This document shows positions 43,001 to 55,000 of a stretch of 64,000 bases of DNA, piece after piece. The position numbers and the translations under genes are program-made. Origin of the DNA: Lucinisca nassula. Its lineage: Eukaryota > Mollusca > Bivalvia > Lucinida > Lucinidae. Under the pieces are notes generated by a model that saw only the letters and a program-made list of their open reading frames with translations, was not told where the DNA came from and searched no databases. Numbering within the stretch: position 1 is the stretch's first letter; each line of letters begins with the position of its first letter. The stretch spans positions 99,947,497-100,011,496 of the forward strand of contig OY757020.1 of the NCBI GenBank assembly GCA_963580285.1. The letters are read 5' to 3'.

Positions 43001-46000
43001 GCAAACTTTTCAAAACACACATTTTTCATTACAGGCAAACAGTGTGGACCCTGATCAGACTGTTCTAGAGGTGCAGTCTGATCAGGTTCCACACTCAGGG
43101 CCTGAAAAATCCATTGCCCGGCTGCCCAGGACAAGTCGAAATTTTGGCAGGGCAAGTGATTTTTCATTTCACTTGCCCAGAAAACTGTATAGAATTTACG
43201 TAAGGAAAATTGTAATTCAAAGAAATTTCCAAGATACTGTTGACTGCCGGGCAAGTGGTTGAACTTTGGATTTGTCAGGCCCTGCACACAGTTTGTAACT
43301 TTGGTATTAGGCAGATGCAATTAATACAATTTATTTGGATTCAACAAATTCAGCTGTGTCAATCTTGCCGACATCGTTCGTCACTGCATTCATGTTTCCA
43401 TTGTTTACCGAATCACTAGAATTTCTTTGCTCGATAATATTATCCAGATCCAAAAGTCTGCCAGCAATTCCCTGCATCGTTCTTTCGCCCATTTTGCTCT
43501 CGTATTTGCTGCACCGTGCCATGCGTTTTTTTATTATTTTTTTTTGCCGAACAGTTCGAACAGACGAAAATATTGCAAATGGCGTCCTGAACAACAAATA
43601 CGGAATGCCACAAAAGAAAAAACGCCGCGTGCTCCGAACAGGGTGACGTCAGAGGTATGATAAAGGCTTAGGGGTGCGATAAAGGGTTGTGATATGGATT
43701 TTTGGGGTATGATAAAGCCCATGCGATATGGCAGCACGTGCAAGCGTGATACGTGCATTGGTGTCACGTTCGTATCGCATATTCAACAAGAGGGCCCAGA
43801 GGGCCCTTGGTTCGCTCACCTGATCCATAGTGTAACAAGTGGGCCTCAGGCAGGACCATTTTAGCCCCTGGGCTTTAATTTGAACAACCTTGGTAGAGGT
43901 CCACAAGATGAAGCTTCACACTAAATATCAAAGACCTGAGCCCTGTGATTTCTGAGAAGAATTTTAAAGGTATTTCTAACAGAAGTCTATGTAAAACATG
44001 TGGGCCCCAGGGTAGGACCAGTTTCTTCCCATTAGGGCTATAATCTGAACAATCTTAGTAAAGGTCCACCAGATGAAGCCTCATATCAAACACCTAGGCC
44101 TAGGTAGTCGGGGAAAAAGATTTTATAGGTTTCCCTATGTAAGTCTATGTAAATCATGTGGGCCTGGGGGCAGGGCAAATTATGGCTCCAGGGCTAAAAA
44201 TTTGAACACTCTTGGTAGAATTCTGCTGGATGAAGCTTCCTAGTAAATATTGAAGACCTGGGCCTTGGAGTTTCATAGAAGAAGATTCTTAAAGATTTTC
44301 CCTATATAAGTCTATGTAAAACCAAACAGCCACGGGGTCAGAGGTGTAAAATTTCCCTAAAACTTACTCGCCCTTATCGTCTAAACTTTTCATTTAGGTG
44401 CTAAAAATGAAGAAAAGGTAAGGTCTGTTTTGAAAACCTTACTCGTCCTGCCTTAAAACTTACTCGCAAATGCGAGCGGGCGAGTGGAATTTTACACCCC
44501 TGGGGGTGGGGGCATTTTTGGCCCTAGGGCTATAATTTGAACAATCTTGATAGAGGTCCACTAGATGAAGTTTCACACCAAATATCAAAGACTTGAGCCT
44601 TGTGGTTTCAGAGAAGAAGATTTTTAAAGATTTTTCCCTACATAAGCCTAAGTAAAACCAAAGGCCCCCGGGGCGGGGGCATTTTTGGCCCCAGGGCTAT
44701 AATTTGAACAATCTTGGTAGAGGTCCACTAAATGAAGCTTCATACCAAATATCAAAGACCTGGGCCTTGTGGTTTCAGAGATGAAGATTTTTAAAAATTT
44801 TCCCTACATAAGCCTATGTAAAACCAAAGGCCCCCGGGGCGGGGGCATTTTTGGCCCCAGGGCTATAATTTGAACAATCTTGATAGAGGTCCACTAGATG
44901 AAGCATCACACCAAATATCAAAGACTTGGGCCTTGCAGTTTCAGAGAAGAAGATTTTTAAAGATTTTCCCTATTTAAGCCTATGTAAAACCAAAGGCCCC
45001 CGGGGCGGGGGCATTTTTGGCCCCAGGGCTATAATTTGAACAATCTTGGTAGAGGTCCACTAGATGAAGCTTCATACCAAATATTAAAGACCTGGGCCCT
45101 GTGGTTTCAGAGAAGAAGATTTCTAAATATTTTCCCTATATAAGCCTATGTAAAACCAAAGGGCCCCCGAGCGGAGGCATTTTTGGCACTAGGGCTATAA
45201 TTTGAACAATCTTGATAGAGGTCCACTAGATGAAGCTTCACACCGAATATCAAAGACTTGGGCCTTCCGGTAAAAGAGAAGAAGATTTTTAAAGATTTTC
45301 CCTATATAAGCCTATGTAAAACCAAAGGCCCCCGGGGCGGGGGCATTTTTGGCCCTTAGGCTATAATTTGAACAATCTTAGTAGAGGTCCACCAGGTAAA
45401 GCTTCACACCAAATATTAAAGACCTGGGCCTTGTGGTTTCAGAGAAGAAGATTTTTTAATGATTTTCCCAATATAAGCCTATGTAAAACCAAGGCCCCCC
45501 GGGCCGGGGGCATTTTGGCCCCCAGGGCTATAATTTGAACAATCTTGGTAGAGGTCCACTAGATGAAGCTTCACACCACATATCAAAGACCTGGGACTTG
45601 CGGTTTCAGAGAAGAAGATTTTTAAAGATTTTCCCTGTATAAGCCTATGTAAAACCAAAGGCCCCCTATATAGTCCTCTATATATCTGTGAAGTTTCACC
45701 CAGATATTCCATATAGTAAGGGAACTAGAGGCCAAAAAAACATTTTTCAGATATATCAAAGGGCAATAAATCTGCCAAAAATTAACGGATTTTGCCCATC
45801 AACAATCCCAAACCACTCATCCCGATACTAATATGTATGCAAAATTTGAACAGAATCCGTGAAAAAATACTCAAGTTATTGATCGGAAACGAAGTGCCGA
45901 CGGACGGACGGACAGACACCGGAAGGTATAACATAATACCCCGCCACTATCGTGTGGCGGGGTACGGACGGACGGACGGACAGACATGGGAAGGTATAAC

Positions 46001-49000
46001 ATAATACCCCGCCACTATCGTGTGGCGGAGTATAAAAAGAAGACAACCTGCATATTAAACTGTTCATCAATATCACACAAATACCTTTGTAACCAAAGCT
46101 GACCTTAACCTTAAACAAGCAAAGGTAATCCCAGACTCATCACTTGAACAAATAATGATGTCCCTTGTGATATGTATCTGGTTCTTGAAAAGAATTTTAC
46201 TAAGCATTGATTACTTTTTAGCATCTGGCTGCATGACCAAGTGGTCCTTAATCACATTACGGACTCTTGAAGATCAGTTCGAAAACTTTTGAGTTTGAAT
46301 TTTCAGTTATATTTAGCCAAGATAAAGCCTTAGATAAGCTAAAAGGTCAGGAACAAGAAAATATATTGTTAATGGGTGGAGAGCTTAACCATTTCTAAAG
46401 CTTCATATCAACTATCAAAGACCTGGGCCTTCTGGTTACAGACAAGAAGATTTTTAAAGGTTTTCACTGTAAAAGTCGTAAAACTGGTGGACCCCAAAGC
46501 TGGGCCATTTTTGGCCCCAGGGCTATAATTTGAACAATCCTTGTAGCAACTAGATGAAGCTTCATACCGAATATCAAAGACCTGGGCCTTCTGGCTACAG
46601 ACATGAAGATTTTTAAATGTTTTCCCTATGTAAGTCCATGTTAAACCGTGGACCCCCTCGGCGGGGCCATTTTTGGTCTTTGAAAAAACTTGCTAGAGGT
46701 CCACTAGATAAGGCTTCTTCTTTCTTATGAATATTTTCATTGCTCTTAAAGGAACTCATTTTTTATTTTTATTCATACCAAACATCAAAGACCTGGGCCG
46801 TCTTGTTTCAGGCAGCAAGATTTTTAAAGGTTTTCCCTATGTAAGTCCATGTAAAACTTGTGGGCCCAAGGACTATAATTTGAACAATCTTGGTAGAGGA
46901 CCACTAGATGAAGCTTCATACCAAATATCACAGACCCAGGCCTTGTGGTTTCAGAGGAGAAGATTATTCAAGATTTTCCCTATATAAGCCTATCTAAAAC
47001 CAAAGGGCTACGGAGCAGCGACATTTTTGGCCCCAGGGCTATAATTTGAACAAACTTGGTAGAGGTCCACAAGATGAAGCTTCATACCAAATATCAAACA
47101 CCTGGGCCTTGCAGTTTCAGAGAAGAAGATTTTTATAGATTTTTCCTATATAAGCCTATGTAAAACCAAAGGGCTCATCTGAGAATTAGTGTCTCCAGTA
47201 CATTCTAGGCCCAAGGGCTATAATTTGAACAAACTTGGTAATGGTCCACTAGATGAAGCTTCATTCCAAATATCAAAGACCTGGGCCTTCTGGTTTGAGA
47301 CAAGATTTTTAAAGGTTTTCCCTATATAAGCCTATGAAAAACCAAAGGGTCCCAGAGTGGGGGTATTTTTGCCCCCAGGGCTATAATTTGAACAATCTTG
47401 ATAAAGGTCCACTAGATGAAGCTCCACACCAAATACCAAAGATATGGGCCTTGCGGATTCAGAGAAGAAGATTTTTAAAGATTTTCCATGTATAAGCCTA
47501 TGTAAAACCAAAGGCCCCAGGGATGGGGGCATTTTTGGCCCAAGGGCTATAATTTTAACAATCTTGGTAGAGGTCTACTGGTTGAAGCTTCATATCAAAT
47601 GGCATAGAGCAGGGCCTTGTGGTATCAGAGAAGAAGAATTAAAATATTTTCCCTATAAGACTATGAAAAACCAAAGGGTCCCAGGGTGGGGGCATTTTTG
47701 GTCCTAGGGCTATAATTTGAACAATCTTGATAGAGGTCCAATAGATGAAGCTTCACACCAAATATCTAAGACCTTGGCCTTGCAGTTTCTGAGAAGAAGT
47801 TTCTTTAAAGATTTTCCCTATATAAGCCTATGTAAAACCGAAGGCCCCCGGGGCGGGGGCATTTTTGGCCCCAGGGCTATAATTTGAACAATCTTGGTAG
47901 AGGTCCATTAGATTAAGCTTCACACCAAATATCAAAGATCTGGGCCTTGCGGTGTCAGAGAAGAAAAGTTTTAAAGATTTCCCCTACATAAGCTTAGGTA
48001 AAACCAAAGGCCCCCTGGGCGGGGGCATTTTTGGCTCCAGGGCTATAATTTGAACAATCTTGGTAGAGGTCCACTAGGTGAAGCTTCATACCGAATATCA
48101 AAGACCTGGGCCTTGTGGTTTCAGAGAAGAAGATTTTTAAAGGTTTCCCTTTAAAGGGCTATGAAAAACCAAAGGGTCCAAGGGTGGGGCCATTTTCGGC
48201 CCCAGGGCTATAATTTGCACAATCTTGAAAGAGGTCCACTAGATGAAGCTTCACACCAAATATCAAAGATCTGGGCCTTGTGGTTTCAGAGAAGAAGATT
48301 TTTAAAGATTTTCCCTGTATAAGCCTATGTAAAACCAAAGCCCCCCGGGGCGGGGGCATTTTTGGCCCAAAGGCTATAATTTGAACAATCTTAGTAAAGG
48401 TCCTCCAGGTAAAGCTTCACACCAAATATTAAAGACGTGGGCCTGCTGGTTTCAGAGAAGAAGATTTTTTAATGATTTTCCCTATATAAGCCTATGTAAA
48501 ACCATATGCCCCTGGGGCGGGGGCATTTTGGCCCCCAGGGCTATAATTTGAAAAATCTTGGTAGAGGTCCACTAGATGAAGCTTCACACCAAATATCAAA
48601 GATCTAGGCCTTGCGGTTTCAGAGAAGATTTTTAAAGATTTTCCCTGTATAAGTCTATGTAAAAACAAAGGCCCCCAGGGCGGGGGCATTTTTGGCCCAA
48701 AGGCTATAATTTGAACAATCTTAGTAAAGGTCCTCCAGGTAAAGCTTCACACCAAATATTAAAGACGTGGGCCTGCTGGTTTCAGAGAAGAAGATTTTTT
48801 AATGATTTTCCCTATATAAGCCTATGTAAAACCATAGGCCCCCGGGGCGGGGGCATTTTGGCCCCCAGGGCTATAATTTGAACAATCTTGGTAGAGGTCC
48901 ACTAGATGAAGCTTCACACCAAATATCAAAGATCTGGGCCGTGCGGTTTCAGAGAAGAAGATTTTTAAAGATTTTCCATGTATAAGCCTATGTAAAACCA

Positions 49001-52000
49001 AAGGCCCCCTAGCGGGGGCATTTTTGGCCCTTAGGTAATAATTTGAACAATCTTAGTAGAGGTCCATCAGGTAAAGCTTCACACCAAATATTAAAGACCT
49101 GGGCCTTGTGGTTTCAGAGAAGAAGATTTTTTAATGATTTTCCCTATATAAGCCTATGTAAAACCAAAGGCCCCTGTGGCGGGGGCATTTTGGCCCACAG
49201 GGCTATAATTTGAAAAATCCTGGTAGAGGTCCACTAGATGAAGCTTCACACCAAATATCAAAGATCTGGGCCGTGCGGTTTCAGAGAAGAAGATTTTTAA
49301 AGATTTTCCCTGTATAAGCCTATGTAAAACCAAAGGCCCCCGGGGCGGGGGCATTTTTGGCCCTAAGGCTATAATTTGAACAATCTTAGTAGAGGTCCAC
49401 CAGGTAAGGCTTCACACCAAATATTAAAGACCTGGGCCTTGTGGTTTCAGAGAAGAAGATTTTTTAATGATTTTCCCCATATAAGCCTATGTAAAACCAA
49501 AAGCCCCTGGGGCGGGGGCATTTTGGCCCCCAGGGCTTTAATTTGAACAATCCTGGTAGAGGTCCACTAGATGAAGCTTCACACCAAATATCAAAGATCT
49601 GGGCCGTGCGGTTTCAGAGAAGAAGATTTTTAAAGATTTTCCCTGTATAAGCCTATGTAAAACCAAAGGCCCCCGGGGCGGGGGCATTTTTGGCCCTAAG
49701 GCTATAATTTGAACAATCTTAGTGGAGGTCCACCAGGTAAAGCTTCACACCAAATATTAAAGACCTGGGCCTTGTGGTTTCAGAGAAGAAGATTTTTTAA
49801 TGATTTTCCCTATATAAGCCTATGTAAAACCAAAGGCCCCCGGGGCGGGGGCATTTTGGCCCCCAGGGCTTTAATTTGAACAATCTTGGTAGAGGTCCAC
49901 TAGATGAAGCTTCATACCAAATATCAAAGACCTGGGACTTGCGGTTTCAGAGAAGAAGATTTTTAAAGTTTTCATTTAAAAAATCTATTTTTAGCTCCTG
50001 TGACCCAGATGTGCAATGGACCGGAACCATTTGAACAATTTTGAAAGGGGACCACCTAAGGATCATTGCTGTGAAGTTTGGTCAAAATCTGATCAGTGGT
50101 TTAGGAGGAGATGTCATTTGGAGAAAAAGTTTACGCACACACACACACACGCACTGACGACGGACGACGGATGAAAAGTGATCACAAAAGCCCACCTTGT
50201 CACTACGTGACAGGTGAGCAAAAAACTAAGTATTTTATACTAAATGTATGATAAAGTTAGTTATTGTACCTAAGTGTATCTGAACCAGAGCTTGCTCTGG
50301 TTTGATGGGGGGTATTGGCACACTATCAACATCAAATTCTATTTCTTTCTCAAATTCTGCCTCGTCCACTGTTTCTCCTCTCTTCTGTCTTTCTTCCAAC
50401 ATTTTCCTCCATTTTGCCTTCTTTCCCTCTATAATTATAGGTAGATTTCTCTTCAGTTCTTCTTTCCTGTCCCGACGGAATAGCTCCACCTGAAAAATGT
50501 TTATACAGTGTAACCTCCATTTAACAGCCATTCTCAGAAAATTCCAAAAGTGGCTGTTTAAGAGAGGTGGCTGTTCAACAGAGGGAAATGTCTGGGATGA
50601 TGTATGGAGTATTATCGACTGACATAAAATGGTGATTACAGTAGACAGCTCAACATGGATGTACTAAACTAAAAATAAATGATGGAGACGTGTCTTTGTT
50701 TGCTTGATTTTAGGTTTAACGTCCCCATCAACACTGTATAGGTCATTTTGGAGGCCTTGCTTCCAATTTTGTGGGACTTTTACCCGACATTGAGATGAAA
50801 TGATATCTCAAGCCCTGTCGCCCCATGAAACCAATAGGGTTTATAAGCATGGATGGTCCAACTCGCACCGCTTTACCTGGGCACGCTTAGATCCTCAAAG
50901 CAGTCTACCAGTACTCGTGTGCATTGGTTTCACCTCTGCGTGGAAACATCATGCAGCCCATTTATTTCTTCAAGCCCCGATGGGCAGGGGCCAGCACATG
51001 CAGGTTGGTTTTTGTTTTGTTTCAGCTCATAATGCTAACAAGTCTGTGTAATGAACACCCATCTAAACCCCACCTAATAGAGAGAAAACTGGGGTTTACA
51101 GAGGGTAAGCATTATTTTCTTATTTCTGCTGTAAAACTTAGTTTGTGGATACCAGTTATAACCACCTCAATGAGGCAGATCTAACGAGCACCCACAACCT
51201 GGGTTTAGGTCATTGATAGGAAAAATATCACAAGTTTTCATCAGAAATTGAACCATCCATCAGAAAATGAACCATTTTGTAGTTATGAAAGAATGCACCA
51301 CATCACATGGGTGTGTTAATGTAATGTATTACCCATTTTTAAGGACATCCATAAACAGGGACACTGGCAAGCAGTGCAGGCCCAGATCAGATGCTGCAGA
51401 AAACGTCTATTGTTCTATTGGCCCAAAACATTTTATCTCGGAATATACGGTCACAAAATTTTACATTATCCAATAAGACATTGCATTAGAATTGTTCTCA
51501 TATGATGCTATCACAAGTTCCGTCTGCTATCTGTTGTACAGCGCAATTCCGCTATCAAGACCACTTAAAATTAAGACTAACTCTCTTTTATAAAGCATAT
51601 TTAAAAGGTTTCAGTCATTCTTTGTGTGTGTTTTCTGTGCTCAGTCTTCCACAAAGAGACCATCTTTGGAACTGTTCAAAAGTGGTTTCTTTAAGACCAC
51701 TTTTGAACAGTCCCAAAGGTGGTCTTATTATAGGAATTTTACTGTACTTGCAACCTGGTACAGCTAAACCTATCTAACACTGTTCATTATAACACGGTTT
51801 TGGATATAATCTGATTGAAACATGGATTCCAAAAATGTATAGAATATACATGTATAGAAAAACTTCCATATAATCTATACATTTTTGTTTGTAAAAGGAT
51901 TTGCTCATATATTGCTATAAGATACGATATTATAATGTTATTAATCAAATAATTTCGTATTGGCCCATTTACAGGTCCGAGGTCTGCTGTATTGGCACGA

Positions 52001-55000
52001 GGCCGAAGGCCGAGGCCAATACAGCTGACCGAGGACCTGTAACTTGGCCAATACGAAATTACTTGATTAATGACAATTTTATTAATTGACACAATTAAAA
52101 ACATGATTTATGATTTTTGAATATTGGTTGACCTGGTGTAATACAGGATAATCAATTAATAAAACATGGTTTAAATCTGGATGGTTTTGGTTTTATGGCC
52201 TTTTCAAGATATTTCACTTACTTTAAGCTAATCATTAAACAGAGGTGGTCTAAAGCCACAGAAAATCCAACTGACCTTGGCATCTCACATGTGGTCCAAG
52301 AGAGACTCACAACCACAGTGGGGAGTGGTGAGAAACCTAAGAATCAGGAGTCAGCATTCTTGCACACCAGACAAGGAAATCCGTGATTTTACCCTGGGAT
52401 AGAAATGTATGTTCTGACCCTGGTGTTCCGACCCCAAATCGAATATAATCGCGTGTTCGATAAATGCACTGGTTGATTACAACCTCATGCGCGGCGTCGT
52501 CATGCGTGACGTCTCTAAACATTCCTGTTGTGTCACCACAAAATGGCGGACGTCGGTAACCGAAGTGACAGCAGCATTAAAAATTCGCAATAGAAATGGA
52601 AGGTATGCAAGAAAAAGAATCCAATATGGGTGTGAGGGGTGGAATGAAAAATCCGTCCCTCGGGATCACTGTCCGGCATCACTCGGCAAGCCTCGTGATG
52701 CCGGACAGTGTCCCTCGGGACGGATTTTTCATTCCACCCCTCACACCCATATAAGATTCTTATATTCTTACCCACTAGACCATGGATGCCCGTCAATGTA
52801 TTTGTTATTTAACCCTTCTCTTGCTGAATATTCATTTAAGCCACACCCATTTCTGACTTTGAACCAATCAGATTGTTTGATGTAATTTATTCCTAAAAAT
52901 TCATAAACTGAATGCCAAACAGTGTAGATCCTGATCAGATGGCTTCTTCAGAAGCCATCTGATCTGGATCTACACTGTTTCCAAAGATAGGGGTTGTCGT
53001 GAACAGCAAGACAAGGGTTAATTGATTCCAAAAAGTATTTACATCAAAACCTCATTATAGCACTGTTCATTATAACACGATTTTGGACCAAACCTGTTCT
53101 TCATAGCTGGTTTCCCTCTGCTTCTTGAACTCTGTGACATATTCCTCTTCCGGGACTATCGTCTCTTCTTCCAATAATTTAATAATTCCTGAATTAATTA
53201 AAAGGATATTTTATTGTCAAAACAGGGTGGATGATTAACCCATTTTGTACCAGAAACCCCAAAACGGGTAATTGGCAAACAGTGCAAGCCCAGATCAGAC
53301 GCTGCAAAATGCGGCGTCTCATCAGGGCCTGCATTGCTTTCAAAATGTTAAGCCATTTTCTACATTAATTTTGAAGGAAACACAGCCTGACACCCCTAAA
53401 TTTCAAATTGGACTCCTGTTATATATAAGAAGGAAGATTCCATTTGATACTAATGGGTTAAGGTGTTATGTTTCTAATTGTTTTGCGAGGTCTGGGCACC
53501 GTTGGTCAAAACTAACAATATCTTTAGTTAACATATCGTTAAAACTTTAGTATAGCAAATGTGCTGATATTTTTGCTGAAAAAAATATGAGCAGCTTGGC
53601 TGATCACATTTTTTCAGCAAAAATACCAGCATATTAGATACTGTTCTTACACAAAATGTTACATTTTGACACTTGTTAAGCTAGTGTTTCTTTGAACAAC
53701 TGGATCCAAGATTCACAACTAATGATGTAGTTAGTCAAAATATAGTTAATATAGCAAATATGCTGATATTTTTGTTGAAAAAATATTAGCAGCTTTTTGC
53801 AATTGCCCGAGTATTAGATACAGTAAACCATCACGAAAACACGCCTATATAATTTTGACCCCCTTGAACCCCACTTTTATATATGGCAAAACTGGGGTTT
53901 CCGGGGGGTATACCTTATTTTCCTTATTTCTGCTCTAAAATATAGATTGGGGGTACTCGTTAGAACCGCCTCGATGAGGCGGTTCTAACGAGTGCCCACA
54001 ATCTATATTTGGAGCAGAAATAAGAAAAATATCACAATTTTTCATCATAAAATTTTCATTTTTTCGGCGATAAAGGTGGCAATGTATTTGTATAGGCGTG
54101 TTTGCGTAATGAAAGCTCGTTAAGCTAATAATGATTCAAACAACCAGGCCATTTCATTCTTGCAATAAGCTGGGCACAGGGCTAGAGGTGGAATGCAGCT
54201 TCAAATAAAGAGAATTATTTTGCGATAATTTTTCTTATTTTTTCATTGAGGCAATCCTAACAAGTACCTACCTATATGTTTCTCCGCCCCCACCCATCGG
54301 GGCTTGAAGAAATAGATAGGCTGCATGATGCTTCCACGCAGAGATGAATCCGACCGCACAAGAGTACTGGTAAACAGCTTAGAGGATCTAAGCCTGCCCA
54401 GGAAAAGTGGTGCGAGTCGGACCATCCATGCTTATAAACCCTATTGGTTTCATTGGGCGACAGGACTTGAGACGTCATTTCATCTCAATTTTGGGTAAAA
54501 GTCCCACAAAAAGTCTCCAAAATGACCTTTATAATGTTGACGGGGACGTTAAACCTCAAATCAAACAAACAAACCACCATTGTTCAAAGGTAGACAACTT
54601 TTGGAATTTCCTGTCAGCCTTTCTATAAGCCCTGTTCCACTGAAAAAGGGGTCTACTCTTAAAGGAAAGAATTTGCTCCTCAGGAGCAAATTCTTTCCTT
54701 TAAGAGTTAACCCCTATTGACATGGGAGACAAAAATACTTTTGCAGAAATTGCCTCCCCTGAAGGATTATCCATTCCCATTAAGGGATAATTTTTCTCAT
54801 TTCTATTTTTAACTTCCCCGTCAACACTGTAGAGGTCATTTTGGAGACGTTGCTTCCAATTTTGTGGGACTTTTACCCGACATTGAGATGAAATGACATC
54901 TCAAGCCCTGTCGCCCAATGAAACCAATAGGGTTTATAAGCATGGACGGTCCGACACACACCGAGCAGGCTTAGATCCTCTAAGCAGTTTACTAGTACTC

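Larger units (their letters stand above)
43787..50220 (+). mobile_element. 6.4-kb tandem-core element, roughly 36 copies of a 166-bp unit
   Basis: The head is caagagggcccagagggccc, ttggttcgctcacctgatcc. The tail is a gacgacggacgacgg tract, then gtgatcacaaaagcccacc and the terminal hairpin TGTCACTACGTGACA with aggtgagc. Landmarks (GGGCGGGGGC) at 44671, 44837, 45003, 45335 and 45501 are spaced by 166 or 332. Units contain ctataatttgaacaatcttg, gatgaagcttcacaccaaat and gtttcagagaagaagatttt. The unit array is interrupted by another element at about 45686-46030. The whole lies in a TSEN34 intron. Confidence 0.9.

Noticed and set aside
47332..49354. A set of ORFs starting MPPPRGPLVLHRLIQGKSLK on the - strand
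   Set aside because: They are reading frames through 166-bp array units at regular spacing; no gene structure.
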